This document shows, in pieces, positions 1 to 10,157 of a DNA stretch of 64,000 bases; the first letter of the stretch is position 1; each line of letters opens with the position of its first letter. Location: positions 248,001 through 312,000 of the forward strand of contig CAWAYH010000006.1 of the NCBI GenBank assembly GCA_963786195.1, read 5' to 3'. The notes beneath the pieces are model-generated. The model ran no database searches. It saw nothing but the letters and a program-made list of their open reading frames with translations, and had not been told where the DNA came from. The stretch comes from CAWAYH01 sp963786195. GTDB lineage: Bacteria; Acidobacteriota; Vicinamibacteria; Vicinamibacterales; 2-12-FULL-66-21. The position numbers and the translations under genes are program-made.

Positions 1-2482
1 GTACTGGTAGCCGACCGTCCGGTTGATGTTGTCCTTCGCTTGGGTGACCCGGTTTGACCCGTCGTATGTGAATTCGATCGTCCGTCCCGTCGGTGACGTC
101 ACCTTCAGGATCTTCCCGTGCCCGACCCGAAGAAGTTCGTGGTCGACCACGTCAGCGTCACCGTGTTGCCGAACCGGTCGCGGATTGCCTGCAGCGGTGC
201 CTCGTTCCCGAACACGTACACGGTGCCGTCCTTCAGCGTGAGGTCCCATCCGTTCCCGTTCCACACAATCACCGATTTGAAGAACGCCGTCGGCGACGTC
301 GTGTGCTCGAACACGGCGTCCTGGAACCCCGTTCCGCCGCTCGTCCGCACGTAGTGGATCCGCTTGCCCGTGGGCAGGATCAGATCGACTTCGGTGTACT
401 GATTCGCGGACCACAGGAACATCGCATACGGGAACGTCGAGCCGATCCCGAACGGCCGCGCCCCGCTGTCACCCGAGGCGTAGGTCCGCGTCAGCACGAG
501 CGGGATGACGTCCTGCGACCACCAGGTCCGTCTTCTCCATCACGAATTGCCCGGTGCTGAGATCGACCGGGTCTGCACCCGCCGGCCCGTTCCCCTTCGG
601 CGGTCCGGGGCTCCATGGCGCGCCGACCATCGCGCCGGTGAACTGGTACAGCGCAACGCCAGGATTCGGCCGCACCTGGCGGCCATCCGGCGTCACTTGG
701 CCGAGGCCGTAGACGTGCCAGCCCTTCTCCTCCGGATCGTAGTGCCAGAAGTTCACTTCGTCGCGGGGATGGAGCCGGCCGCCAGCCGGATACACCAGCG
801 AGGCGCCCTTCGGACCATACCCTGCGGTGTGGATGTACGCGCCGCCCGGCTGGGCCGTGAAGTAGACCGGTGTCTCGACACCCGAGGGCAGCGGGAACGG
901 CGGCTGATCGACCGGAATCGGTGTCAGGCTGATCTCGCGCACGATCCGCCCAGCTCTATCGCGGATCATCGTGTTTGCCGGCAGATGCAGCTCGAGCCCG
1001 GGGATGCGCGGCGTCGAGATCACCATCGCCTCCCGCGTCGGCGACGGAATGCGCACCGCGTTGGCGATGTCGATGCGTGGCATCCAGATCGTGTACGGAA
1101 GCGACGCAGTTTTCTTACCCTCGATCTGTGCGGCGACCTCGAAGATTCCGTACGAGGCCTGGCCGTGGTTGGCCGTCGTCCCGTCGATCAGGAGCACCGG
1201 CCAGCCGGACCGCGCCGATCCCAGCTCCAGCAGGAACCGGCCGGTGCGATCGGTGCGCGTGCGGCGGCTGCCGATCGCGAGCGTGACCTGCGCCAGCGGT
1301 TGCCCGTTCTGGAGCAGCACCTGCCCCGCGAGTGCGGTCACGCCGGCCCGTGCTTGCAGGGGCGGGAGCTTTCGCCAGGGCGAGTCGAGCCCCCGGCGCC
1401 GATCGGTGGTGGCGACCTCCGTCTCGGTCGCGGGCTCGGTTGGGCGATCGGGTTCGTTCGCGGTCGTGAACTCCCACGCAAACGCCTCGACCCGCGCCCC
1501 GGCGGCCGTGCGTCCGCCGCGCAGCCGGATCCGGAATCGGTACGCCCGGCGGCAACGGGGATGAGGGCGTGAGGAACGTCAGCATCCCACCCTCCGCCTG
1601 CACGAGGATAGCGCCGAGCGGCAGCTCCGAGCCGTCGATGACGGCCACCAGCTGCGCCGACAGCGAGGGCACAACGAGCGGCTCCGAAAAACGGATCGAA
1701 ACGCGTGCGCCTGTCGGCACGTCCGTGGCGCCGTCAGGCGGACTGACTGCCGCGACCCCAGGTCGTGATGCAGTCCCCGAGTTCCCGAATTCCCGGGCCC
1801 CCGAAGTTCCGAGCTCCGCTTCTTCGACGAACCCCACCGTCGCTGGATCGAACAGCTCGCCCCGCGTCACGCGTCGGCGGCCGCTCTCCGAGCCTCCGGA
1901 GATGCGCACGCGACCGTCCGGCAGCAGCCGCGCCTCGCCGTCCCACCGTTCCACATGTGACCCGGCCAGCGCCTCCACCGCGTTGGTCGCCGAATCCCAC
2001 AATTCCGCCGCCGGGCCGCCCGACACGTCCCCGGCGGAGAAGAGGATCCGGCCGTCGGTCAGCAGCGTCGCGGTGTGATGGGCGCGCGGTGTGAGACTCG
2101 TACCGCCGACGGTCGTGAAGGCCTGGCTGGCCGGATCGAAGCGCTCGACCGACGGAACGACCGCCTCGGCGCGATCCAGGCCGCCGACGATCAGCACCGT
2201 GCCGTCGGGCAGCACTGTTGCTGTATGCCAGGCGCGAGGGGTCAGCAGCCGTCCGATCGCGCGCGTCGTGCGCGTGCGCGGATCGTAAACGGCCGCCACT
2301 CCGGGAGTGCGCTCGCCGCCGAGCAGCAGGATCGCTCCGTCCTGCAGCACGGTGGCTGTCTGTCCTCGATCGCGCGGCGCCGGACCGGCGTCCTGCCGCG
2401 CGCTCGTGCGCGCGGGTCCTGAAGTGGCCGCAACAATCAGCAGCACGCCCGACGCGACGATCGCCCGAATGCTGTTCGTCAT
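1..2482 (-). CDS. Secreted kelch-repeat / RHS (YD-repeat) protein, C-terminus off the left edge
   Basis: Start ATG at 2482 follows GGAGAG and opens a signal peptide (MTNSIRAIVASGVLLIVAAT). Next come about five kelch-like blades of the form 'ATVLxDGxILLxGG', a linker, an Ig-like domain (SPPDGATDVPTGARVSIRFS), a carboxypeptidase-regulatory-like segment (TALAGQVLLQNGQPLAQVTL) and an RHS region (PVDLSTGQF, then LTRTYASGDSG, then YD repeats such as IEFTYDGSNRVTQAKDN) that leaves the window. Frame changes near 1540, 500 and 118 break it into three open segments, but the domain order continues cleanly through all of them, so I treat it as one gene. RHS proteins are large secreted or surface proteins, some carrying C-terminal toxins; here that end is out of view. 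The function is otherwise unknown. Confidence 0.75.
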
Positions 2483-2560
2483 GACCGATCTCTCCGCACG
2501 TTTTCGACGGGCCCGCTTCATGGTCCGGCTCCGCCGAAGCGCTTCGCGCGAAGGCGGAAA

Positions 2561-2605
2561 AGCCGGACACTACTTGTCCGGCTGAAGCCGGACGCTACAT
2601 ACAAG
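2561..2605. repeat. Intergenic hairpin repeat (GTCCGGCTGAAGCCGGAC type)
   Basis: The perfect palindrome arms GTCCGGC/GCCGGAC with a TGAA loop lie at 2576-2593, flanked by further AGCCGGACACTAC and GGACGCTACATAC copies. A close variant lies at 60538-60555 and a weaker one at 39488-39502, all between genes. It looks like a REP-type dispersed hairpin; no function is shown. Confidence 0.55.
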
Positions 2606-2613
2606 GCCGGTCG

Positions 2614-4593
2614 CTACGGGTTCGTGACCGACACGTTCAGGGTGCCGACGTTCGCGGCGCTGGGATCGACGACGATCGTGTACGTGCCGGTCGTCGGCAG
2701 CGTCTGCTGCGGCAGGTTGAAGCTGCCCGACAGCGACGTCGCGCTCGTCAACTGCGACCCGTCCGGCTTCAGCAACCGCACGGTCGTGATGCCGAACGTG
2801 TTACCCGTCACGCGCACGGTCACGACCTGGCTCGCGGTGCCGCTGAACGTCCGCGTGCCCATCTGGCCGGGTACGGCGAGCGGCACGGCGACCGCGGATC
2901 CACCAATCGTGACGGTGCCGGTCGTATCTGCCGGCACGTCGTACAGGTTGAGCGTGAGCGTGCCGGAGTTCGCGCCGCTCGGATTGATTCGGACGGAGTG
3001 CGTGCCGGTCGTATCGAGCGTCTGCGGCTCCATGAAGGTGGCGGGGCCGCTGGTCGACGGCCGCCACCTGGCTGCCGTCCGGCTTTCGAAGCGACACCGA
3101 TCCGGCGGGCCCTGACGACACCTTCAGGCTCATGCGATGCGTCGAGGTGCCGCTGAAGGTCAGCTCTCCGTTCTGTCCCGGCGTGGTGATGACCACCGGC
3201 GTGGCAGTCCCATCGGTCGGGATCGTGCCGGACACATCCGCCGGCACTGCGTGCCGCGTGACGGTGACGCTCCCCGTGTTCGCATTGCTGTAGTTCACGA
3301 ACAAGGTGTACGTTCCCGCGTCCGGAAGGACGGTCGTGTCGAGGAACCCGGCGACGATCCCGATCGGCACCGAGGCGAGCGTAGAACCGTCCGGTTTTTG
3401 CAAGGCAACCGATCCCAGGGGACCTGCGCTGACGACCACGCTCGCGCGATCGTTGACCGCCCCGGTGAACGTCAATTGGCCGTTCTGTCCGGGCACCGTC
3501 GTCGAGACCGTCACCCCGGGCGCGCCATTGCCGATCGTCGTCGTGTAGTCGGCCGGCACGTCGTAGAGGGTCAGCGCTGTGGAACCGGTGCTGCTCCCGA
3601 CCGGGGTCGACCAGGAACTGGTACGTCCCCGTCACCGGCAGCAGGGGCGGCTCCATCAGCGTCGTGCCGAGTCCCGTCGAGTGGGTGAGCAGCACGGACT
3701 GATTCGGGCGGTAGAGCGAGATGCCGCTGATGGGACCCGGCACGATCTTGAGGGCCACTCGCTGACCGGCGGTTCCGTCGAAGACGAGCAAGCCGACCTT
3801 CGAGGCGGTCCCGATGTTGAAGTTCAGCAGTTGCGAGAGGACGAGCCGCGCGGTGGACACGACGTCGGACGCCCCGTACGGCGACGGCGGGATGAAGAAG
3901 TCGTCGGTGCTGGTGACGCTCCCGTTAGGGGTGGTGACCGCAAACCGCCCGGATGCCGCGGACGCCGGGACGGTGAGCGCCAGGCTCGTCGCCGACGCAG
4001 ACGTCACGCTCGCGCGTGTCAGGTTCACGACCGTCCGGTTTTGAGCGGCCACCGTGTCGAAGTTCGTCCCGCTGATCGTCACGGAGGCGCCGGCCGTCGC
4101 GATCCCGGGCGAGAACCCCGTGATGGTCGGCGCCATGGGCGAGGTCACGACGAACGACGTGCTGCTGTTCGCCGAGCCGTTCGGCGACGTTATAGATATG
4201 ATGCCGGTCGTCGCTCCGGTTGGCAGTGTCACGACGAGGCGTGTGGTCGTCGCGGACGTGACGGAGGCCGCGGTGCCGTTGAACGTCACGGTGTTCTGCC
4301 CCGGGGTCGCGCTGAAACCCGTGCCGTCGATGGTGACGGTCTGCCCGATCGGTCCGGCGTCCGGCGTGAACTCGATGATGGCGACCTCGGTCGACGTCGT
4401 GCGCGTGATGCTCAGGAGGTTGCCGACGGCGTCGTAGTGATACGCGGCGGCGTTGCCGCTCGCGTCGATCACACCGACGAGTCGGCCCAGCTCGTCGTAG
4501 ATGTAACGGATGGTGCCGCCCTGCGCGACGAGCGAGGCGGCAAGAGCGAGCACATAGACGAGGGACGAGCGAGAGCAGGATTCGGCGTCGCAT
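2614..4593 (-). CDS. Secreted protein with YD repeats, two IPT/TIG domains and four PPC-like modules
   Basis: The likely start is ATG 4593 (GGAG six bases upstream) giving MRRRILLSLVPR; a frameshift near 4560 joins it to LALAASLVAQGG, completing a signal peptide. Two RHS-type YD repeats follow (IRYIYDELGRLVGV, AAYHYDAVGNLLSI), then two IPT/TIG immunoglobulin-like domains (ITGFSPGIATAGASVTISGT). The rest is about four copies of a roughly 110-residue module resembling PPC domains, with SVxLxKPDGSxL, then LPxTGTYTxxVxPS, then TPGQNGxLTFSGT. Further frame changes sit near 3600 and 3055. It lies directly upstream of, and parallel to, the kelch/RHS gene, so the two may be co-expressed surface proteins. 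It has the RHS core signature but is far too short for a shell. Function unknown. Confidence 0.7.
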
Positions 4594-4745
4594 AGGCGGC
4601 TCCGGAGTCGCGGGTTCTGGAAACGTTTGGATGAGCCCGAGCGCGCACGGAGTATGAAACGGCACCGTCAGGGATTCAATTCCGCCGACGGCCTTTTTCG
4701 TCATTGATCTGGCTCTCGACGGTACTCGGCAATTGAGGGTGACCC

Positions 4746-5507
4746 ATGACGCTCGTCGCGCATCCCCAGACGCTGGCGGAGTGGACCTACGCTGCGAGGA
4801 CGATGTGCCAGACGTTCGGGAACAGAATCTTCCAGCCCGATAGATACGAGCTCGAAGACGCGCTGGAGTGGCTGCGTCTCTCCCTTCCCATTGCGGACAC
4901 GCCGCAGAAGACCGCCGTGCTGAGAGACCTTCTGCAGATCGGCACGTACCACGCCGGTGCGGGCCTTCACCTGTACTACCACCGGCGGATTTCACCGCGG
5001 TACTGTGGGAGCTTCCCCGTTGAAACCGCGATGCAGGTCTGGAGCCAGCGGCTGGATGATCCCGGCCTGCAACTCGGCCGCTGGACGCAGGCGTTTCTCT
5101 TCGCATTCGACTCGAGGCATCCCTGGCCGGCGGCCGGGCGGGCCGCGGCGATCCTTCGCAAACGGTTCAGGGATCCGCCGAGTCTCGACGAGCTGGCGAG
5201 AGGGGCCAACGCGTCGAGCCGCGCGCTGACGCGAGGGTTCCTCCGTCAGTACGGAATGTCGACCCGCGAGTACCTGACGAGGGTAAGGCTGCATTGGGCC
5301 GCCGCCGAATTGCGGCGGCCTGGCTCGAACGCGGGTCGGGTTGCCGACGAGGCCGGATACAGCAGCCGCCATAGCCTGTACGACGCGCTGCGGCAGAGAA
5401 CCGGCTTGACGCCCGGCGCGATCCGGCGTCTCGGCGACAGCCAGGCGCGCGCGGTCGTCGACTCCGCGCTGGCGATCACGCCCATCGTGGGAACCCGCAG
5501 TGAATAA
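4746..5507 (+). CDS. AraC-family transcriptional regulator
   Basis: A 253-residue protein starting at ATG 4746 after TTGAGGGTG. The C-terminal half (about residues 135-235) has the two helix-turn-helix motifs of the AraC family: PSLDELARGANASSRALTRG, then RVADEAGYSSRHSLYDALRQ with the usual F/Y..K/R-xxG-xTP ending (RQRTGLTPGAIRR). The N-terminal 130 residues match no ligand-binding domain I can name. It is divergent from the IPT/RHS-like gene and convergent with the peroxiredoxin; no target can be assigned. Confidence 0.8.
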   Translation: MTLVAHPQTLAEWTYAARTMCQTFGNRIFQPDRYELEDALEWLRLSLPIADTPQKTAVLRDLLQIGTYHAGAGLHLYYHRRISPRYCGSFPVETAMQVWSQRLDDPGLQLGRWTQAFLFAFDSRHPWPAAGRAAAILRKRFRDPPSLDELARGANASSRALTRGFLRQYGMSTREYLTRVRLHWAAAELRRPGSNAGRVADEAGYSSRHSLYDALRQRTGLTPGAIRRLGDSQARAVVDSALAITPIVGTRSE

Positions 5508-5562
5508 GCTGTAGTTCGCTCTCAACCGTAATCGGCGACATCCTTGTCAAAGGGCCTCCGGC

Positions 5563-6192
5563 TTACGGCGCTGGCACGACCCTCAGATACGGCTTCACCG
5601 TCTTCCAGCCCTGCGGGAACTTCTGCCGCGCGTCGTCATCCGACAGCGACGGGACGATGATCACGTCCTCGCCGGGCTTCCAGTTGACGGGCGTCGCGAC
5701 CTGATGCTTCGCGGTCAGCTGCAGCGAATCGATCACGCGCAGGATCTCCGCGAAGTTGCGCCCGGTGCTCGCCGGGTAGGTCAGCGTGAGCTTGATCCGC
5801 TTGTCGGGACCGATGACAAACACCGAACGGACGGTCATCGTGTCGCTCGCGCCCGGATGGATCATCCCGTAGAGATCGGACACCTTCCGATCCGCGTCCG
5901 CAATCATCGGGAAGTTCGGGGCCGCGCCCTGAACATCCTTGATGTCGTTGGCCCACCGGTGGTGGCTGTCGAGCGGATCCACGCTCAGGCCGATGACCTT
6001 CACGTTCCGTCGCTCGAACTCGGGCTTGAGTTTCGCCACCTCGCCCAGCTCGGTCGTACACACCGGCGTGAAGTCCTTCGGATGTGAGAAGAGCACGCCC
6101 CAGCGGTTCCCCAGCCACTCGTGAAAGCCAATCGTCCCCTCCGTCGTGAGCGCGGAGAAATCGGGGGCGTTGTCGCCAAGCTGCAATGCCAT
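5563..6192 (-). CDS. Peroxiredoxin, 1-Cys (Prx6-like)
   Basis: A 209-residue cytoplasmic thiol peroxidase that reduces hydrogen and alkyl peroxides. The peroxidatic cysteine is Cys45 in the PVCTTE motif (DFTPVCTTELG). The long C-terminal extension (ATPVNWKPGEDVIIVPSLSDD) is typical of the Prx6 or 1-Cys group. No second conserved cysteine is visible, so an outside reductant is expected. CAGGAG sits six bases before ATG 6192. Convergent with the AraC regulator and divergent from the sigma factor. Confidence 0.93.
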   Translation of the reverse strand: MALQLGDNAPDFSALTTEGTIGFHEWLGNRWGVLFSHPKDFTPVCTTELGEVAKLKPEFERRNVKVIGLSVDPLDSHHRWANDIKDVQGAAPNFPMIADADRKVSDLYGMIHPGASDTMTVRSVFVIGPDKRIKLTLTYPASTGRNFAEILRVIDSLQLTAKHQVATPVNWKPGEDVIIVPSLSDDDARQKFPQGWKTVKPYLRVVPAP

Positions 6193-6546
6193 TGCGGTCT
6201 CCTGACTGTGTCGTTGTCGAACACCTGCTCGAATCGCGTGCCGATCCAGTACACGCCCGGCCGGCCGACCCCCGCCCGACGTTCGGACCTCGTCCGCGGC
6301 TCCTAGTGGAGCGCATCGCTGAGATGTAAAGCGCCGAACGCGGGTGGCCGCGAACGGGGCCGCCCCGCCTGGCGCGGAAGGCCGTCACGCGTGACAAGTG
6401 CCTTTCGGCCTGAGCACCAGGTGGGGCTGTTCGCGGACGGGACCCGCCGAGGCGATTTACATCTGGTTGATACGCTCCAGTACCGTCCTACAGGGTTAGG
6501 CCGAAACTGGCGGGGAATCGGCTCAGACGTCGTTCTCATCGGTGAG
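6193..6546. other. Divergent intergenic region between peroxiredoxin and ECF sigma factor
   Basis: About 350 bases with no supported gene. It must hold the promoters of both flanking genes, but I could not pick convincing -35/-10 boxes. An open frame from 6391 runs into the sigma factor, but its first 52 residues do not resemble sigma region 2. Confidence 0.4.
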
Positions 6547-7137
6547 ATGAGCGACTCGAGCCTGACCGCCCTGCTGCGCCGTCCGGGGGTTGGCAACCGC
6601 CGGGCGCTCGATGACGTGATCCCCATCATCTACGACCGGTTGCGCCGCCTGGCCCACCGGACCCTCCGCCGCGAACGCGAGGGTCACACCCTGAGCACGA
6701 CCGGCCTCGCCCACGAGGCCTACCTCGAGCTGGCGGGTATGGACCGCATCGAGTGGCAGAACCGATCGCACTTCTTTGCGGTCGCAGCCACCGCGATGCG
6801 GCGCATCCTCATCGATCACGCCGTGGGGCGGAACGCGCTCAAGCGCGGCGGGAAGATTCCCCACCAGGCAATCACCACCGCTGTCCCGGCCCCCGATGAG
6901 CACATCGAGGAACTGCTGACGCTCGACCGGGCAATGGCCAGGCTCGAGCAGATGGCGCCTCGAGCGGCAAAGGTGGTCGAGTATCGAATCCTGATGGGCA
7001 TGACGATCGAGGAAACCGCAGACGCGATGTCCCTCTCCCCCGCCACGGTCAAGCGGCACTGGACGACGGCGAGGGCCTGGCTGATCCGTGAATTGTCATC
7101 AAGGGACGGCAATGCCTCAAGGGACGCCAATGAATAA
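6547..7137 (+). CDS. ECF RNA polymerase sigma factor, TIGR02999-like
   Basis: 196 residues from ATG 6547 (MSDSSLTALLRRPGVG), the length and start expected for this family; an in-frame ATG at 6391 would add 52 unrelated residues. Region 2 is seen in YDRLRRLAHRTLRRER and HEAYLELAGMDRIEWQNRSH, with FFAVAATAMRRILIDHA following. The region 4 helix-turn-helix is GMTIEETADAMSLSPATVKRHWTTARAWL. In Acidobacteriota and Planctomycetes such factors usually sit beside Ser/Thr kinases rather than classical anti-sigma factors; here the kinase starts only 9 bases downstream, so the two are almost certainly co-transcribed and the kinase may control the factor. Confidence 0.9.
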   Translation: MSDSSLTALLRRPGVGNRRALDDVIPIIYDRLRRLAHRTLRREREGHTLSTTGLAHEAYLELAGMDRIEWQNRSHFFAVAATAMRRILIDHAVGRNALKRGGKIPHQAITTAVPAPDEHIEELLTLDRAMARLEQMAPRAAKVVEYRILMGMTIEETADAMSLSPATVKRHWTTARAWLIRELSSRDGNASRDANE

Positions 7138-7146
7138 GGGACGCCA

Positions 7147-10014
7147 ATGAACGCTGAGGGCGCGAGCCCGGACGAGCTGACGTCGGAGACCTGGAACCGG
7201 CTGGAAGACCTGCTCGAGGAGGTGCTGGCCCGGCCCGAGTCGGAGCGACACGCGTACCTCGACGCCGCATGCGCCGGCAAGGTGACGCTGCGGCGTCAGA
7301 TCGAGTCGCTCATCGCGGCGCACGATCAGACGGACTCGCCGCTGGATCGGATCGGCCGGACGCTGGCCGGGCAATCGCCAGACGAGTCGCCCGAGTGGAA
7401 CGGCCGCACGCTCGGCGCCTACGAGCTGGTGCGGGAGATCGGACGAGGCGGCATGGGCGTCGTGTTTCTCGCGCGACGCAACGACGGCCAGTACGAGCGC
7501 GACGTCGCGTTGAAAGTGATCCGGAGCCCGCTCCACGACGCCCGCGAGCGGCGACGGCTCGTTGCCGAGCGTCAGACCCTCGCCCGCTTGTCTCATCCCG
7601 GCATCGCTCAGCTCTATGACGGCGGCGTGACGAGCGACGGCCTGCCCTACTTCACGATGGAGTACGTCAGCGGCAGACCGATCGATCGCTACTGCGACGA
7701 GCGGGGCCTCGATGTCGTTGCGCGCGTGCAGCTCTTCCTGCAGGCGTGCGACGCGGTGGCCGCCGCGCACCGCAGCCTGGTGGTCCATCGGGACCTGAAG
7801 CCCGCGCACGTGCTGGTCACGCCGGACGGCGTCGTCAAACTGCTCGACTTCGGCATCGCGAAGCACATCGAGCCGTCAGCCTCAGCCCCCGTCACGCGCC
7901 CGGGCGTCGGACCCTTCACCCCCGACTATGCGAGTCCGGAACAGGTCCGCGGTGAGGCGATCACGACGACGTCGGACGTGTATGCGCTGGGCGCGATCCT
8001 CTATCAACTGCTGACGGGCATCCGGCCGCATCGCTTCGAATCGAAGTCCCCGGCCGACATCCAGCGCGCGATTTGCGATGAGGAGCCGGTGCGACCAAGC
8101 GTGGCGCTCGCCCAGTCACGCGAGGCGGCCGCCGGCCGCGGGTCCTGGCTGACGCGCGCGGGCCGGTCGAGAACGGAACGCCGGCTGCGCGGCGATCTGG
8201 ACACGATTCTGATCAAGGCCCTCCACAAGGATCCGACACGACGGTACGAGTCGGTGGATCTGTTCCGGCAGGACCTCGCGAATCACCTCGGCGGCCGCCC
8301 GGTCAACGCCCGTCCCGATGGCTGGGCGTACCGAGCGCGGAAGTTCGCGGTGCGCCATCGCGTCGGCGTCAGCGCCGCGTTGCTGATCCTGATCTCGCTC
8401 GTTGCAGGCGTCGCCGCCACGAAGCAGCAGGCGCGGCACGCGCGTCAGCAGTCTGCCGTCGCCGCCATCGAGCGCGAACGCGCGAAGGCGGAGGCCGCGC
8501 GCGTCAAGCGCGTGTCGTCGCTCCTGACCGACATCTTCCGGCTGGCGAACCCCGGGCAGAGCAATGGCGAAACGATCACGGCCCGAGAGCTGCTCGATCG
8601 GGGTACGCGCCGCGTCGAGTCCGAGCTGGCCGGTGACGCGGAAACACAGGCCGCCGTCCTGCAGGCCATCAGCCAGGTGTACGGGAACCTCGCGCTGTAC
8701 GAGCCGGCTGACAGGCTGATGACGCGAGTGCTGTCGCTCCGCACGACCCTCAACGGCGCGTCCAGCGTCGAGGTGGCCGAGTCGCTGAACAACTTCGCGC
8801 TCCTGAACTTCGAGCGAGGGCAGTACGCCGACGCCGAACGCCGCTTTCGAGAGGCGCTCGCGATTCGGTGGCAGCAATTGGACAAGCCGAATGGCGTCAC
8901 GGGAGCGGCAGTCGCCGACACACTCGATGGTCTCGGCCAGACGCTGAGTGAAGCGGGCCGGCCCGCGGAGGCGGAGATCTTCCTGCGCGACGCGTTGCAA
9001 CTGCGGCGTCAGGCGCGCGACGCCGCCGCGGAAACGGCAACCCTCAACGCGCTGGCGATGGCGCTGCACCGCAAGGGCGACACGACGGAAGGGGAGAAAC
9101 TGTTTCGACAGGCCGTGGAGCGCGGCCGGCAGCCGGGTGAAACGGCGACCCCCGCCAGGGTTCACAGCATCGTCGCGCTCGCCAGGCTGCTTTACATGTC
9201 GCACCGCGACGTGCGCGGCGCCGAGGCGCTGTATCGCGAGGCGCTCGCGCTGGCGCGCCGGATCTACCCGGACGATCACCCGGACGTCGCCACGTGCTCG
9301 AGCGAGCTCGCCCGAACGCTGCGCGATCAGGGGAACCTCAGCGATGCGGAAGCGCTCACCAGGGAGTCACTGGCCACCTGGCAGCGGCTGTACGGCCCGC
9401 GCAATCGCGAGGTCATGATCTCGACCCAGACGCTCGCCGGGCTGCTGGCCCGGCGCGGCAAGCCACGTGACGCCGAGCCGCTCTTCCGCGAGGCGCTGTC
9501 GATGGGCCGGGAGATCTTTGGTCGCAGCAATCCGCTCGTCCTCAGCGCTCAGTCCGCGCTGGCCACCTTCCTCGAAGATCAGCGGCGCTGGAGCGAGGCG
9601 CTGAGCCTGCGTCAGAACGAAGTCGCCGTCGCGATGGAGGCGTTCGGCGACAAGCACGTCCAGACCGCACGCGCGTCCACGGCGCTCGCCACTCACCAGC
9701 TGGCGCGCGGACGACTGATGAAAGCAGAAGCGAGCTTCCGTCGCGCGCTCCGGATCCGCGAGCGCACGCATCCTGCCGGCCACTGGCGCATCGCCGAAGC
9801 GAAGGTCAATCTGGGGCGCTGCCTGCTTCAGGCACGCCGATACACGGATGCCGCGCCGTTCCTGCGCGAGGCCGTCGAGAGCCTGCGGGGCAACGCGGAC
9901 GCTCCGCCGGATCAAGTCAAGAACGCGCTGACGAACATCATCGGTCTTTACGAGTCCCTGGGACGGCCGGAGGAGGCCTCCCGGTATCGCCTCGCCCGCG
10001 CGTCAGGCGGGTAG
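7147..10014 (+). CDS. Transmembrane Ser/Thr protein kinase with C-terminal TPR array
   Basis: 955 residues. The kinase domain spans about 92-380: glycine loop GRGGMGVVF (99-107), ATP lysine K123 (DVALKVI), catalytic HRD at 214-216 and DFG at 234-236. A single membrane helix lies near 407-424 (VGVSAALLILISLVAGVAA). The rest, to the C-terminus, is TPR-like repeats (EVAESLNNFALLNFERGQYA, then ADAERRFREAL). One residue is odd: the metal-binding Asn of HRDLKxxN is His221 (HRDLKPAHVLV). If real, it should weaken Mg binding, so the protein may be a poor kinase or pseudokinase. It is tightly linked to the sigma factor upstream and precedes two exported proteins, suggesting a signalling cascade. Confidence 0.92.
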   Translation: MNAEGASPDELTSETWNRLEDLLEEVLARPESERHAYLDAACAGKVTLRRQIESLIAAHDQTDSPLDRIGRTLAGQSPDESPEWNGRTLGAYELVREIGRGGMGVVFLARRNDGQYERDVALKVIRSPLHDARERRRLVAERQTLARLSHPGIAQLYDGGVTSDGLPYFTMEYVSGRPIDRYCDERGLDVVARVQLFLQACDAVAAAHRSLVVHRDLKPAHVLVTPDGVVKLLDFGIAKHIEPSASAPVTRPGVGPFTPDYASPEQVRGEAITTTSDVYALGAILYQLLTGIRPHRFESKSPADIQRAICDEEPVRPSVALAQSREAAAGRGSWLTRAGRSRTERRLRGDLDTILIKALHKDPTRRYESVDLFRQDLANHLGGRPVNARPDGWAYRARKFAVRHRVGVSAALLILISLVAGVAATKQQARHARQQSAVAAIERERAKAEAARVKRVSSLLTDIFRLANPGQSNGETITARELLDRGTRRVESELAGDAETQAAVLQAISQVYGNLALYEPADRLMTRVLSLRTTLNGASSVEVAESLNNFALLNFERGQYADAERRFREALAIRWQQLDKPNGVTGAAVADTLDGLGQTLSEAGRPAEAEIFLRDALQLRRQARDAAAETATLNALAMALHRKGDTTEGEKLFRQAVERGRQPGETATPARVHSIVALARLLYMSHRDVRGAEALYREALALARRIYPDDHPDVATCSSELARTLRDQGNLSDAEALTRESLATWQRLYGPRNREVMISTQTLAGLLARRGKPRDAEPLFREALSMGREIFGRSNPLVLSAQSALATFLEDQRRWSEALSLRQNEVAVAMEAFGDKHVQTARASTALATHQLARGRLMKAEASFRRALRIRERTHPAGHWRIAEAKVNLGRCLLQARRYTDAAPFLREAVESLRGNADAPPDQVKNALTNIIGLYESLGRPEEASRYRLARASGG

Positions 10015-10157
10015 ACGCGGATCCCGCGGGATTCGTTGATTTGCTTAATCCGCGTCCCGTTGCCCGTTCTGTAATCCGCGCCTGCCGCGTCTTCTGCAAG
10101 AACTCCCACCCCCGTTCGTTCTTCGAGAAGGGACACATGCACCCGGGGAGGGTGGGA

